A DNA stretch of 64,000 nucleotides from positions 1 to 64,000 of the forward strand of contig NZ_AVPK01000006.1 of the NCBI RefSeq assembly GCF_000768685.1, given 5' to 3'. Shown here in pieces: positions 7,435 to 15,924 of this stretch (positions within the stretch are counted from its first letter, which is position 1; every line of letters begins with the position of its first letter). The notes under the pieces were generated by a model. The model had not been told where the DNA came from, searched no databases, and was given only the letters and a program-made list of their open reading frames with translations. This stretch comes from Knoellia subterranea KCTC 19937 (GTDB taxonomy: Bacteria > Actinomycetota > Actinomycetes > Actinomycetales > Dermatophilaceae). A program made the position numbers and the translations under genes.

Positions 7435-7482
7435 TCTGCCGGCTGACCTCACGGAGCGCGGTCGTGTGCAAGGCTGGCTTTC

Positions 7483-8091
7483 GTGTCCCGCGATCGCTTC
7501 CACGTCTCGGTCGAGGAACCCGCGGGGGCGCCGGTCGGGCGCGTTCTGGTCCTCCCGGGATCGGGCTACACCGTCGACCACCCGCTGCTCTTCTGGGCTA
7601 GCCAGGTCGCGCTCGATGCGGGATGGCGCGTGGCGTCCATGCGATGGACGGTGGACGCCGACGCCAAGAAGGCGCCAGGGGCGTTCGTCACCGAGGCAGC
7701 CGAATTCCTCTGTGCGTCAACCGATCCGGCCCCGGTCACCGTCGTGCTGGCCAAGTCGCTCGGCACCCACGCGGCGCCGTGGGCGACGACCAAGGGCTAC
7801 CCGGGGATATGGCTGACGCCCATCCTCCGCGATGAGGCCATCGCAGCCGCTCTCTCGGCATCCGGCCCGCCTGCCCTCACCGTCGGCGGCACGGCGGACG
7901 CCCTGTGGGGCCGCGAGGTTGTGCCTGATCTGAGGGGTGAGGTGGTGGACATCGCCGGCGCCAATCATGGCCTGCACGTCGGCACCGACTGGCGCGCCTC
8001 GCTCGCCGCGCTGCATCGAGTGCTCGATCACGTCGAGCGGTTCCTGTCGGCTCGGGCGCGGGGAGTCGTCGCCTACTACGACGGACGGTGA
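7483..8091 (+). CDS. Alpha/beta hydrolase (202 aa)
   Basis: The fold is indicated by an opening strand and oxyanion-type turn (VLVLPGSGYT), the nucleophile elbow AKSLGT (Ser in a variant G/K-x-S-x-G turn), an acid region (GGTADALW) and a C-terminal GANHGLHV that supplies the His. This is a small dienelactone-hydrolase-like serine hydrolase; the substrate is unknown. The start is GTG 7483, fixed by the conserved opening strand. It is the first gene after the accessory island and looks like normal host sequence in codon use. Confidence 0.82.
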   Translation: MSRDRFHVSVEEPAGAPVGRVLVLPGSGYTVDHPLLFWASQVALDAGWRVASMRWTVDADAKKAPGAFVTEAAEFLCASTDPAPVTVVLAKSLGTHAAPWATTKGYPGIWLTPILRDEAIAAALSASGPPALTVGGTADALWGREVVPDLRGEVVDIAGANHGLHVGTDWRASLAALHRVLDHVERFLSARARGVVAYYDGR

Positions 8092-8093
8092 GT

Positions 8094-8328
8094 CGGCCAG
8101 TACCTCCGACCCGTGAGCGATCCGGGGCAGCCGGACGCCAGGTCCAACGTCGTCGGCATCCGCAACGTAGCCTTCGAGGTCGAGGACCTCCATGGCATGG
8201 TCGCGCGGCTCGCGGCCGACGGCTACGGCGTCGTCGGCGGCATCGGCGAGTGGGAGGACGCGTGGCGGATGACGTACATCGGCGGGCCGGAGGGCAGCAT
8301 CGTCGCCCTCGCCGAACGTCTCGGCTGA
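8094..8328 (+). pseudogene. 5'-truncated VOC/glyoxalase-family remnant
   Basis: The frame QYLRPVSDPG...VGIRNVAFEVEDLHGMVARLAADGYGVVGGIG...EDAWRMTYIGGPEGSIVALAERLG is the second half of a VOC domain, including the last metal-site region. The first beta-alpha-beta-beta-beta unit, normally about 60 residues, is missing, and the homologous sequence begins directly after the stop of the hydrolase gene. A GTG at 8113 could start a 71-aa protein, but half a VOC module is unlikely to fold alone. A deletion probably joined the hydrolase 3' end to the VOC 3' half. Confidence 0.6.
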
Positions 8329-8379
8329 GAGCGCCTCGGCGGAGGCGACTCGACTGAGGGCGGCTCGGCTCAGGCCGTC

Positions 8380-8973
8380 TCAGCTGACCTTGGCGCAGAT
8401 GCGTTCGCCACCGCCGAGCACGACGACCGCCGTCTTGTCGGCCAGGGCGTCCTTGCTCGGGCGGAAGATGAACGTGCCCCTGACCGTCTCGCCGGCAGCG
8501 GCCGTGTCGTCACTGCGGAACCCGATGCCGTTCCTGCGGCTGTCCCAGGCGTTGGAGTCGTCACCGATCCGCTCGGCCTCGATCTCGTCGTCGCCCACGA
8601 GCAACCGGAACTCGCTCGAGTCGGCCGTCGCCAGAGTGTTGCTGGAGGCGCGCAGCGACATGGTGAGCAGGGCGCCGGTCTGGCCGTCCTTGATCCACCC
8701 CTTGTCGTAATCGTCGACGTCGTACGGCGCCAGAGCCGCCGTGTAGATCCCGCCGTCGGGCATCATCGCCTGGTTGGCGCACATGCCGCCGACACCCTGG
8801 CGCCCCATGCTCGGGTCGACCTCGTCAGAGCCCGTCGTCGAGCCTGCCGTCGAACCAGCACTGGTCGACGCGGAATTCGCGGCGGCCGACGTGGCGTCGG
8901 CCGAGCCTCCGTCGCTTCCACATCCGGACACCGCCACCACGGCAACGGTCGCAAGCAGCGCAAGTCTGCGCAC
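8380..8973 (-). CDS. Secreted lipoprotein, unknown function (197 aa)
   Basis: A lipoprotein signal is clear: a short Arg-rich start, a hydrophobic core (LALLATVAVVAVSG) and a lipobox Cys at about residue 18, followed by a Ser/Thr/Ala/Gly-rich linker of about 35 residues. The mature domain has two further Cys residues (GMCANQ and ERICAKVS), which could form a disulfide. Its beta-strand-rich sequence, with FRLLVGDDEIEAERIGDD and GTFIFRPSKDA, resembles a DUF4352-like immunoglobulin-type fold, but I cannot assign a function. The start is GTG with GAGGGGG upstream. A GGCATAC motif lies at its 5' end. Confidence 0.8.
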   Translation of the reverse strand: MRRLALLATVAVVAVSGCGSDGGSADATSAAANSASTSAGSTAGSTTGSDEVDPSMGRQGVGGMCANQAMMPDGGIYTAALAPYDVDDYDKGWIKDGQTGALLTMSLRASSNTLATADSSEFRLLVGDDEIEAERIGDDSNAWDSRRNGIGFRSDDTAAAGETVRGTFIFRPSKDALADKTAVVVLGGGERICAKVS

Positions 8974-9048
8974 GGCATACCCCCTCGTTGTTTCTGCCGC
9001 CCATCCCCGGACGACCTGTCCACCGTAATGGACGGCGCACCTGTCTCC

Positions 9049-9948
9049 TCAGGTGAGCACCGAGCCGTCGGCCACGATGAGTCCGGCGCCGCTGATCGTC
9101 ACGTCGTCACCGTCGACGGTGATGAGGATGCGGCTCGGCCGCCCCAGGTGATGCCCCTGCTCGACGACCGCCGGCGTGCCCGGGGGGACGCGCCCTTCAG
9201 CCACGAGCTTGGCGATGAGCGGTCCGGCAGCAGTGCCGGTCGCGGGGTCCTCGACGATACCCATCGTGGGGTTGAAGAAGCGCGCGTATGCCGCGTGGTC
9301 ACCGTCGACCGTATCGATGCTGTAGACGTAGCACCCCTCTCCCGCAACGGTTTTCAGCACCGCAGCGAGGTGGCGCGTGTCTGGCTGGGTGCGATCGACG
9401 GCGGCTCGGTCGCGCACGGGAACGAGGAGGTGACCGGCGCCGGTGGACACGACCTGGATCGTGGAGCCCGCCGTGTCATCGAGGTCGGCGACCGTGAGGC
9501 CGAGTCCGTGGGCCAGCGACTCTCTGTTCTCGGGCACGGCCCCGAACTCGGGAGCCGACTGCCGGATCGACACCTGCGAGGGTCCGTCCGCCGGGCGTGC
9601 GACGCTCACGGGCAGCAGGTCGACTCCGATCTGCACGACGAACTCACTGCGCTCAGAGGGCAGCACGCGCTCGACGAGCCACAGGCACGCGGCGAGCGCG
9701 TTGTGCCCGGCCCCACCGACCTCGGCGCCGATCGGCGTGAACGACCGCAGCTGCCAGTCGGCGTCCACCCCGGAGTCGGGCGCGACGATGAACACCGTCT
9801 CCGACTGGTTGAACTCCCGCGCCAGCGCCTGCATCTGCACCGTCGTGAGGTGGTCGGCGTCGGGGATGACAGCGGCGGGGTTGCCAGTCAGCGGGCGCTC
9901 GGCGAAGACGTCGACGAACGAGAACGGCGTGGACTGGGTCTGGGTCAT
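9049..9948 (-). CDS. PhzF-family isomerase-like protein
   Basis: The opening FSFVDVFAERPLTGNPAAVI and the following LAREFNQSETVF are the signature of the PhzF/YddE family, where the Glu in NxSET acts as catalytic acid-base. A second diagnostic block, DPATGTAAGPL, lies in the C-terminal half. Length (299 aa) is normal for this two-domain diaminopimelate-epimerase-like fold. Members isomerise small enol or keto metabolites; no phenazine genes are nearby, so the substrate is unknown. It stands alone in the minus direction. Confidence 0.9.
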   Translation of the reverse strand: MTQTQSTPFSFVDVFAERPLTGNPAAVIPDADHLTTVQMQALAREFNQSETVFIVAPDSGVDADWQLRSFTPIGAEVGGAGHNALAACLWLVERVLPSERSEFVVQIGVDLLPVSVARPADGPSQVSIRQSAPEFGAVPENRESLAHGLGLTVADLDDTAGSTIQVVSTGAGHLLVPVRDRAAVDRTQPDTRHLAAVLKTVAGEGCYVYSIDTVDGDHAAYARFFNPTMGIVEDPATGTAAGPLIAKLVAEGRVPPGTPAVVEQGHHLGRPSRILITVDGDDVTISGAGLIVADGSVLT

Positions 9949-9961
9949 GCGCTCGAGCCTG

Positions 9962-10107
9962 TCACCCCTCGAGGTTGCGGACTAGCGTCGGCGTGCGCCA
10001 CTGCCCGACCCGGGCGAACCACTGGCCGCCCTCGATCAGGATGGCGAGGAGCGCGGCGTACTCCCAGCGCCCAGGCTGAGGTGGCGCCGCCGCAGCTCGT
10101 GCCACCG
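9962..10107 (-). pseudogene. Internally deleted paralogue of the membrane protein at 12067-12552
   Basis: On the minus strand, ELRRRHLSLGAG at about 10098-10065 matches the N-terminal [12 protein letters not shown] of the gene at 12067-12552. Then, in another frame, WFARVGQWRTPTLVRNLEG followed by a stop at 9962 matches the C-terminal [19 protein letters not shown] of the same protein. The four-helix middle section is missing. The remnant lies about 2 kb from its full-length relative. This is direct sequence similarity seen by eye. Confidence 0.6.
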
Positions 10108-10118
10108 TCCGGCGCCGG

Positions 10119-10757
10119 TCAGCGGGGCTTGCGGTTCCACAGGTGATGAGTGATGCCGCCCGAGGCGACGACGTCGGTGTCGAAGCGTTCCTCGACGCCG
10201 GCCAGGCCCTCCCACAGGGGAGTGCCCCGGCCGAGGACGACGGGGATCGTCACGATGTGCAGCACGTCGATGAGGTCGGCCTCGAGGAAGGAGCGGACGG
10301 TGGTCGGGCCGCCGCCGATCCGGACGTCCTGCCCGTTCGCGGCCTCACTGGCGAGAGCCAGCGCCTCGGCGGGTGAGGCATCGACGAAATGGAACACGGT
10401 TCCGTTCTCGAAGGCGATGGAGTCACGCGCGTGGTGGGTCAGGACGAACACCGGCGTCCGGAAGGGCGGCTCGTCGCCCCACCACCCGACCCAGCCGTCG
10501 TCGGTCCACGTCCCGGTCTGAGGTCCGAACTTGCCGCGGCCCATGATCTCGGCGCCGATGCCCTGACCCCACGTCGAGGTGAGAGCCCGGTCGAGGGTGA
10601 AGGGTGCGTCGACGGGTCCGAACCCGTGGATGAACCGGCCGTCGAAGTGGGCGAACAGGGCTCGCGCATCGCCGATCGGCTTCTCGAGGGTGATGTGGTC
10701 CCCGGCGGCGAAGCCGTCCATGGACACGAACAGGTTGTGGACCCTGGCTTTGGACAT
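10119..10757 (-). CDS. Dihydrofolate reductase-like protein (RibD C-terminal family)
   Basis: The protein has the DHFR/RibD_C layout: HNLFVSMDGFAAG near the N-terminus, the MGRGKFG loop, VFVLTH in the centre and RIGGGPTTVRSFLEADLIDVLHI as the NADPH-binding Gly-rich segment, ending in a hydrophobic VIPVVLGRGTPLWEG. It is a NADPH-dependent reductase of unknown substrate; true folate reductase is less likely because the family is broad. The start was set at ATG 10757; GTG 10766 is possible. The decayed membrane-protein remnant follows directly. Confidence 0.88.
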   Translation of the reverse strand: MSKARVHNLFVSMDGFAAGDHITLEKPIGDARALFAHFDGRFIHGFGPVDAPFTLDRALTSTWGQGIGAEIMGRGKFGPQTGTWTDDGWVGWWGDEPPFRTPVFVLTHHARDSIAFENGTVFHFVDASPAEALALASEAANGQDVRIGGGPTTVRSFLEADLIDVLHIVTIPVVLGRGTPLWEGLAGVEERFDTDVVASGGITHHLWNRKPR

Positions 10758-10861
10758 GAGCGTCACGCTACGTGGGGGGACCGACGGTCGGGGGACCGAT
10801 GGTTGGAGCGCTTCGAGTCAGTCGGCCCAAAGGCCCGAAGCCAGGCGACGAGACCCCTGGA

Positions 10862-11962
10862 TCAGGATCCGGCGAGGATCCATTCGCCATAGAACACGCC
10901 GAGCCCGGCGAGCACGCACACGCCACAGATGATCCAGAAGCGGATCGTGATGGTGATCTGCTCCCAGCCGAGCATCTCGAAGTGGTGGTGGATCGGCGTC
11001 ATCCGGAACAGCCGCTTGCCGACGCCGCCGTTGCTGCGCTTCGTCGCCTTGAAATAGCCGACCTGCAACATGACCGACACCGTCTCCATGACGAACAGGC
11101 CACCGATGATGACGGTCAGCAGTTCGGTCCGGGTCATGATCGCGAGACCCGCCAAGGCGGCACCGAGACCGAGCGAGCCCGTGTCGCCCATGAACACCCG
11201 GGCCGGAGCCGCGTTCCACCACAGGAAGCCGAAGCAGGCGCCCATGATGCAGGCCGCCACGACGGCGAGGTCGAGCGGATCGCGCACCTCGTAGCAGCCG
11301 GCCGACAGAGTGTTCGCGCAGTTCTCGTTGAACTGCCACACGCTGATGAGGACATACGCGCCGAACACCATCGCGCTCGCGCCAGTGGCCTGACCGTCGA
11401 GGCCGTCCGTGAGGTTCACGCCGTTGCTCGCACCCGCGATCATGAGGTTGGCCCACACGACGAAGAGGACGAGCCCAATGGCTGTGCCGAACACCGCGAG
11501 GTCGATTGCCGTGTCGCGCGTGAACGAGATCTGGTAGCTCGCCGGGGTGACGCCATTGCGCGAGAACTGCATCGCCAACACCGCGAAGATCACCGCGACG
11601 ACCGTCTGACCGATGAGCTTCTGCCCGGACCGCAGACCCAACGACCGCTCACGCGTGATCTTGGTCCAGTCGTCGAGGAACCCGACGAAACCGATGCCGA
11701 CCATGAGGAAGAGGACCAACAGGCCCGAAGCGGTCGGTGCGTCCCACGTCACGAGGTGCGCCACGGCATACCCGATCAGTGTCGACGCGATGATCGCGAG
11801 TCCACCCATCTGCGGGGTGCCGCGCTTCGTGTGATGGCTCGTCGGGCCGTCGTCGCGGACGAACTGCCCCCATCCCTGACGCGTCGCGAGCCCCACGTAG
11901 TAGCGGGTGCCCACCAACCCGAAGAGCAGGGCGACCAGGCCGCCGATGACGATGAGCTTCAC
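10862..11962 (-). CDS. mraY: Phospho-N-acetylmuramoyl-pentapeptide-transferase (MraY)
   Basis: MraY transfers phospho-MurNAc-pentapeptide from UDP to undecaprenyl phosphate, giving lipid I at the inner face of the membrane. The family motifs are present: [13 protein letters not shown]-like ([13 protein letters not shown]), [29 protein letters not shown] and the C-terminal [11 protein letters not shown]. About ten membrane segments and 366 aa fit the family. The start is GTG 11962, preceded by AGGAGG with good spacing; the upstream extension has no membrane character. No murE, murF, murD or ftsW lies beside it, so this copy is outside a dcw cluster and may be a paralogue. Confidence 0.9.
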   Translation of the reverse strand: MKLIVIGGLVALLFGLVGTRYYVGLATRQGWGQFVRDDGPTSHHTKRGTPQMGGLAIIASTLIGYAVAHLVTWDAPTASGLLVLFLMVGIGFVGFLDDWTKITRERSLGLRSGQKLIGQTVVAVIFAVLAMQFSRNGVTPASYQISFTRDTAIDLAVFGTAIGLVLFVVWANLMIAGASNGVNLTDGLDGQATGASAMVFGAYVLISVWQFNENCANTLSAGCYEVRDPLDLAVVAACIMGACFGFLWWNAAPARVFMGDTGSLGLGAALAGLAIMTRTELLTVIIGGLFVMETVSVMLQVGYFKATKRSNGGVGKRLFRMTPIHHHFEMLGWEQITITIRFWIICGVCVLAGLGVFYGEWILAGS

Positions 11963-12066
11963 CGGGAGAGGCCTCCTTCGAGGGGGCGACGGCTCGGTGT
12001 CCGGAGGGCGCGCGCGTGTCGGTGCATGATGCTGAAGTATGCCGGTCGCGCGGTCGGGATTCCGAG

Positions 12067-12552
12067 TCAGTGTCCCTGCAGGTCCCGCACGAGTCGCGGG
12101 ATCCGCCGCTGCCCCACGAGCGAGAACCACCGGCCGGCCGGGTAGGCGAGCCTGACGACGTAGTAGTTGACGAACTCCGCCACGCCGAACAGCCAGATGA
12201 GCACGCAGAGAACCGTCGCGCCCGAAGCCCCGGGCCACCACCGGAACACCCCGATCAGCCCGGCCATCAGGAGGATCGAGTTCACGACCCGAAGGATCCG
12301 GTATGCCGTCCGCTCGCCTTCCGGCATCGCTTCACCCGTGCCGATGCGGCCTCGGGCGAGGAGCCAATAGGCGCCGGCCTGGACGAGGATGACGAGGAGC
12401 GGGACGAGGGCCGACCAGAGGGCGGGGACGGCATCGGGGTCCAGTCGTGGCGCGACGGAGAAGTGGGCGAGCAGAGCGAAAACCGTTGCGGCGACGAGTT
12501 CTCCGGTGCCGAGGCTGAGGTAGCGCCGTCGCAGTTCCCCTTGGCTCCCCAT
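12067..12552 (-). CDS. Four-helix membrane protein, unknown function (161 aa)
   Basis: The N-terminus ([19 protein letters not shown]) is followed by four hydrophobic segments, a polar loop ([14 protein letters not shown]), and a C-terminal [37 protein letters not shown]. No domain name is recognised. The C-terminal tail looks amphipathic and basic, perhaps lying on the membrane. It is upstream of mraY in the same direction with a gap of 104 bases. A deleted paralogue is found at 9962-10107, so this is a small local family. Confidence 0.75.
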   Translation of the reverse strand: MGSQGELRRRYLSLGTGELVAATVFALLAHFSVAPRLDPDAVPALWSALVPLLVILVQAGAYWLLARGRIGTGEAMPEGERTAYRILRVVNSILLMAGLIGVFRWWPGASGATVLCVLIWLFGVAEFVNYYVVRLAYPAGRWFSLVGQRRIPRLVRDLQGH

Positions 12553-12589
12553 GGTTCCAACGTAGGCCGTGCGATCTCGCGGGGGTGAG

Positions 12590-12931
12590 TCAGGTGGGGG
12601 CCTGGCTCGCCAGAACGTAGATGTGGACCACGACGTCGCGACCGTCCTCGAGACGCGCGATGGTAGGGACCCGCTCGTAGCCGTCACCCTCGAACTCGTC
12701 GAGCATGCGCCACAGGGTCCTCAGCCGGTCCGAGTGGAGCACCATGCCGGACACGTCGGGTCCTTCCGAGTCGAGCACGATCCCGGGGAAGCCGGACTTC
12801 GCACCCCACCCCCGCGGCAGCAGCCGGCCCCGGACTGTTCCCGGCGCCCACGTCCCCGGCACCCGCGCCAGCACATGGGCGTTGGGACGACCGGGCGCCA
12901 GCGTCCCGTAGACGAAGAGGTGGTCGGCCAT
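12590..12931 (-). CDS. Gamma-glutamylcyclotransferase-like (AIG2/YtfP) protein
   Basis: The start MADHLFVYGTLAPGRPN contains the YGTL/PG loop that defines the gamma-glutamylcyclotransferase fold, and MLDEFEGDGYERV carries the acidic residue expected at the active site. Length (113 aa) fits the short bacterial YtfP-type family, which is linked to gamma-glutamylamine or glutathione-related turnover. ATG 12931 was chosen because the conserved first strand starts there; upstream sequence in frame is Arg-rich and noncoding in character. Confidence 0.85.
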   Translation of the reverse strand: MADHLFVYGTLAPGRPNAHVLARVPGTWAPGTVRGRLLPRGWGAKSGFPGIVLDSEGPDVSGMVLHSDRLRTLWRMLDEFEGDGYERVPTIARLEDGRDVVVHIYVLASQAPT

Positions 12932-13101
12932 GAACGCAGGAACCTCCGTGACTCGGCGTCGGATGGCGTTGCTCGAAGCGTGGCCCGGCTTGCGCGTCCT
13001 GTCAAAGGCCTTCTCCGGCCGCTGCGGCCGGGTCCGGAACTGTGGGGTTGTCGGCGCGGCCAAGGGTGGTGCGACCTCACGAGCGGGAGCAGTCTGGACG
13101 G

Positions 13102-13557
13102 ATGACCTCCCTCCGTGTGGTCGCTGCCGGCCACGTCGCCTCGGATCCGTTGACCGTCCTCCTGCGCAGCCTCGATTGCGGCGGCGACCTCGGCGTCGTG
13201 GAGATGGCCATGGATGCTGGCGAAGCCGGACCGCCTCTGCACGTTCACCCAACCCACGGCGAGGGCTTCTTCGTTCTGGCCGGTGAGCTGAGCTTCCAAC
13301 TCGGCGAGGAGGTCGTCACCGGAGGCCCGGGGACGTGGGCTTTCGCTCCGCGCGACACCCCGCACACCCTGGCCAACCACGGAACCGAACCGGGTCGGCT
13401 CCTCTGCGTCTTTGCCCCCGGCGGATTCGAGCGGCGCTTCGAGCGCATGCTCACGGACGCGAGCGGTGACGGGGTCGATCTGCCGCCGTCCGAGGCAGAA
13501 CTCGCAACCCGCCTCCTCGGTCCGCCGCTCACCCCACCCGCGACTCGAGGACGGTGA
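13102..13557 (+). CDS. Cupin-domain protein (151 aa)
   Basis: A single cupin barrel is visible: HVHPTHGEGFFVLAGEL gives the first metal-binding motif (two His, Glu) and PHTLANHGTEPGRLLCVFAPGGFE the second. Residues 40-120 form the barrel. Substrate and metal are unknown; similar proteins act as small dioxygenases or sugar-binding proteins. Its 3' end overlaps the convergent pentapeptide-DinB gene by 29 bases. Confidence 0.85.
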   Translation: MTSLRVVAAGHVASDPLTVLLRSLDCGGDLGVVEMAMDAGEAGPPLHVHPTHGEGFFVLAGELSFQLGEEVVTGGPGTWAFAPRDTPHTLANHGTEPGRLLCVFAPGGFERRFERMLTDASGDGVDLPPSEAELATRLLGPPLTPPATRGR

Positions 13558-14350
13558 GGTCGCGCTCCGCGAACTGTCGGTGCCACCACTCCTCGTTGAG
13601 CAGGGTGTCCAGGGCGTCGGTGGCGGGCACGGTCTCGCCGGCAGGGGGCCAGCCGGCACCGTCGGGCACGACAGCGGACCGGGTGAGGTCGTCGTCGGTG
13701 AGCTGTGCGAGGTGCGCCCGGACCCGCTCGAACCGGTCATGCCGGAGCGCCAGCGCCTCGTCGAGCGACGGCCGGGCCTCGCGGTCGTGCGGGACGCCAG
13801 GCGTCGGCGGCATCTCGTCCCACGGCAGCTCGAGCGGGTGCCAGGGGGCGGGGTCGCCCAGCGTCGCCCGGCTCAGCCAGGAGCTCGTCGCGAACGCGAG
13901 ATGGCGCAGCGTCTGGATGAACGACCACTCGTCGTCGACGCTCTCGTGCAGGAGGTCGGGGTCCCGATCCACGAGCCGACGAGCACGTTCCACGGTCCCC
14001 GCCCACAGCCCGTCGAGGACCTCCCACGCCTCCCGGTAGCCGCGAGCGTCGGTGGGGTGCAGCAGTTTTCGCTCGGGATGGATCCGCGACAACTCGGCCT
14101 CGACGAGGGCTGCCACGTCGATGCCGTTGACGTGGACATCGACGAATTCGCCCCAGATCTCGACTCGACGGAACTCCACACCGCGCATGCGCACGTCGAT
14201 GAAGGCGGCGTTGCGGACCTCGCTCCCGGAGAAGTCGACCGACCGGAGGCTGGCGCGGCTCAAGTCGACCCGATCGAGGCGCGATCCGGTGAGGTCGACG
14301 TGATCGAAGGTCGCGCCGAGGAGTTGTTCGTTGCGGAAGGTCTGCGTCAT
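13529..14350 (-). CDS. Pentapeptide-repeat and DinB-like fusion protein (273 aa)
   Basis: Residues 1-70 are a short run of pentapeptide repeats (LLGATFDHVDLTGSRLDRVDLSRASL...), then VNGIDVAALVEAEL as a linker and a DinB/YfiT-type four-helix bundle: EWSFIQTLRHLAFATSSWL carries the first metal-type His, and EEWWHRQFAERDL supplies the last. Such proteins bind a divalent metal and act as thiol-dependent transferases or hydrolases. The function of the repeat cap is unknown. The start is ATG 14350. The 3' end overlaps the cupin gene tail to tail. Confidence 0.8.
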   Translation of the reverse strand: MTQTFRNEQLLGATFDHVDLTGSRLDRVDLSRASLRSVDFSGSEVRNAAFIDVRMRGVEFRRVEIWGEFVDVHVNGIDVAALVEAELSRIHPERKLLHPTDARGYREAWEVLDGLWAGTVERARRLVDRDPDLLHESVDDEWSFIQTLRHLAFATSSWLSRATLGDPAPWHPLELPWDEMPPTPGVPHDREARPSLDEALALRHDRFERVRAHLAQLTDDDLTRSAVVPDGAGWPPAGETVPATDALDTLLNEEWWHRQFAERDLTVLESRVG

Positions 14351-14407
14351 GGAGCCGACCGTAGGCCGCATTCCGGACGACCGGCGTCCGCAAACCGGTC
14401 GCGAGTT

Positions 14408-14475
14408 CTCACTTCGCTTGACCGCGGCGATCAGGCGAGGTGAGAGGAACCCACTTCAGGCGGGAATGTTGGGGC
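14408..14475. repeat. REP-like intergenic hairpin repeat, copy A
   Basis: Arms CTCACTTCGC and GCGAGGTGAG flank a loop with TTGACCGCGGCGATCAG, followed by a conserved tail AGGAACCCACTTCAGGCGGG and GTTGGGG. Close copies occur at 36190-36254 (inverted) and 59783-59850. It lies between divergent genes starting at 14350 and 14575. Confidence 0.75.
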
Positions 14476-14574
14476 GGGGGTGGAGGCCAAGCGGGCGGAC
14501 GGGGACCACTGGTTCGCGGACCAGCGACGTCCGGGGACGTGGCCTACTCGGAGTTCCGGACGAGCATCGAGCGC

Positions 14575-15924
14575 ATGAAGACCGCACTGCGTCGCCTCGG
14601 CCGCATCCTCCTCATCGCGCTCGTGGCACTCCTCCTGCCCGCGGGCGTGGCGGCGCTCGCGATCCCGCGGGCCACGGCGTCGGTCTTCCCCGAGCCCGGG
14701 CCACGCCCACTGGCCGCGGCCGAACGGCCCGAAAACAGTGAGCTCGACCCGGCCAAACCCACCGTCGCCATCGTCCTGGGCGAGGAGGGTGGCAATGTCG
14801 CCGACAGCCTCGCCCCGTACGAGGTCTTCGCCCGCGCGGGCACCTTCAACGTCCTCCTCGTCGCGCCGACCGACCAGCCGGTCCCGCTCACCGGAGGGCT
14901 TGATGTCGTGCCCGACCGCACCTTCGACGCACTTGACCGCGAGTTGGGTCGGCCCGCCGACGTCATCGTCGTCCCGCAGATCCACGGCTCGACGGACCGC
15001 GTCGTCTCGTGGCTGTCGGAGCAGGACGAAGCCGGAGCGCCACTGATCATGAGCGTCTGCGTCGGTGCGGGAACTCTCGCCGACGCCGGCCTCCTCGACG
15101 GCCGCACCGCGACGTCGAACTGGCTGGGACTCATCGGCCTGCGCCGCTCGTACCCCGACGTGAATTGGGTTGCGGGACAACGCTTCGTCGACACGGGCGA
15201 CGTCATCACGACGGGCGCCGTACTGTCCGGCATCGACGGCGCGCTGCGGGTCACCGAACGACTCGCCGGTGCCGACGTCGCTGCCCGGGTGGCCGACGAG
15301 ATCCACTGGAACGGCTACCGGCCCGGCGGTCCGACCGCCATCCCGGCCGCCTCGCCGCGACCGCCCGACCTCGTCGCCCTCATTGACGCGGCCTTCCGAT
15401 GGGACCGGCCCACGGACGCCGTCCTTCTCACCAACGACATCGGCGAGATCGAACTCGCGGGGGCGTTCAGGCCCTACACCGAACTCTCCTATGCCGCCCA
15501 GCTCCGGTCCGTGTCGGTCGACGCAGCCCCGATCCGCTCGGCGCACGGCCTGACGTTCGTACCCCGCTCCGATTGGCAGTCCGCGTCCGCACACACCGAC
15601 CGGATCCTCGTCCCGGGTGTGAAGGCGGCCGCATCGCGGGCGGCAGCCGGTCTGCGCGAAGCCAGCCGGACGGCATACCTGAATGAGGACGCGAACGAGT
15701 TCGCCTTCGACGGAGCCGTCCGCGACCTCGCCAGAACGCGGGACCGCGCGAGCGCCGCGTGGGTCGTCAAAAGCCTGGAGTATGCCGGCCCGCAGCGTTT
15801 CGAGGGCGGCTCCCGGTGGCCGTGGCTCGCCTCCTTCGTCGGCCTCGCTCTGGCGTTCGTGGGGGGCCTGGTGGGGTGGTTCGCAACCCGCCGCCAGCCG
15901 GCTGCCCACTTCTTGCGCGGATGA
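14575..15924 (+). CDS. Membrane-anchored DJ-1/PfpI (GATase1-like) protein (449 aa)
   Basis: An N-terminal membrane segment (residues 8-30) is followed by two DJ-1/PfpI-like modules. The first has VAIVLGEEGGNVADSLAPYEVFAR and the nucleophile elbow MSVCVGAGTLADAGLL, with Cys at the expected position; the second (from about residue 260) resembles the same fold without a visible Cys. A C-terminal membrane segment (ASFVGLALAFVGGLVGWF) ends in a basic tail. It resembles GlxA-type regulators that have lost the AraC DNA-binding part and gained membrane anchors. The enzyme activity is unknown. Its last codons are part of the 33-bp repeat cluster. Confidence 0.8.
   Translation: MKTALRRLGRILLIALVALLLPAGVAALAIPRATASVFPEPGPRPLAAAERPENSELDPAKPTVAIVLGEEGGNVADSLAPYEVFARAGTFNVLLVAPTDQPVPLTGGLDVVPDRTFDALDRELGRPADVIVVPQIHGSTDRVVSWLSEQDEAGAPLIMSVCVGAGTLADAGLLDGRTATSNWLGLIGLRRSYPDVNWVAGQRFVDTGDVITTGAVLSGIDGALRVTERLAGADVAARVADEIHWNGYRPGGPTAIPAASPRPPDLVALIDAAFRWDRPTDAVLLTNDIGEIELAGAFRPYTELSYAAQLRSVSVDAAPIRSAHGLTFVPRSDWQSASAHTDRILVPGVKAAASRAAAGLREASRTAYLNEDANEFAFDGAVRDLARTRDRASAAWVVKSLEYAGPQRFEGGSRWPWLASFVGLALAFVGGLVGWFATRRQPAAHFLRG

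Noticed and set aside
10772-12145. Long plus-strand frame opposite mraY
   Set aside because: Highly charged His/Arg/Glu composition and complete overlap with MraY motifs on the other strand mark it as noncoding.
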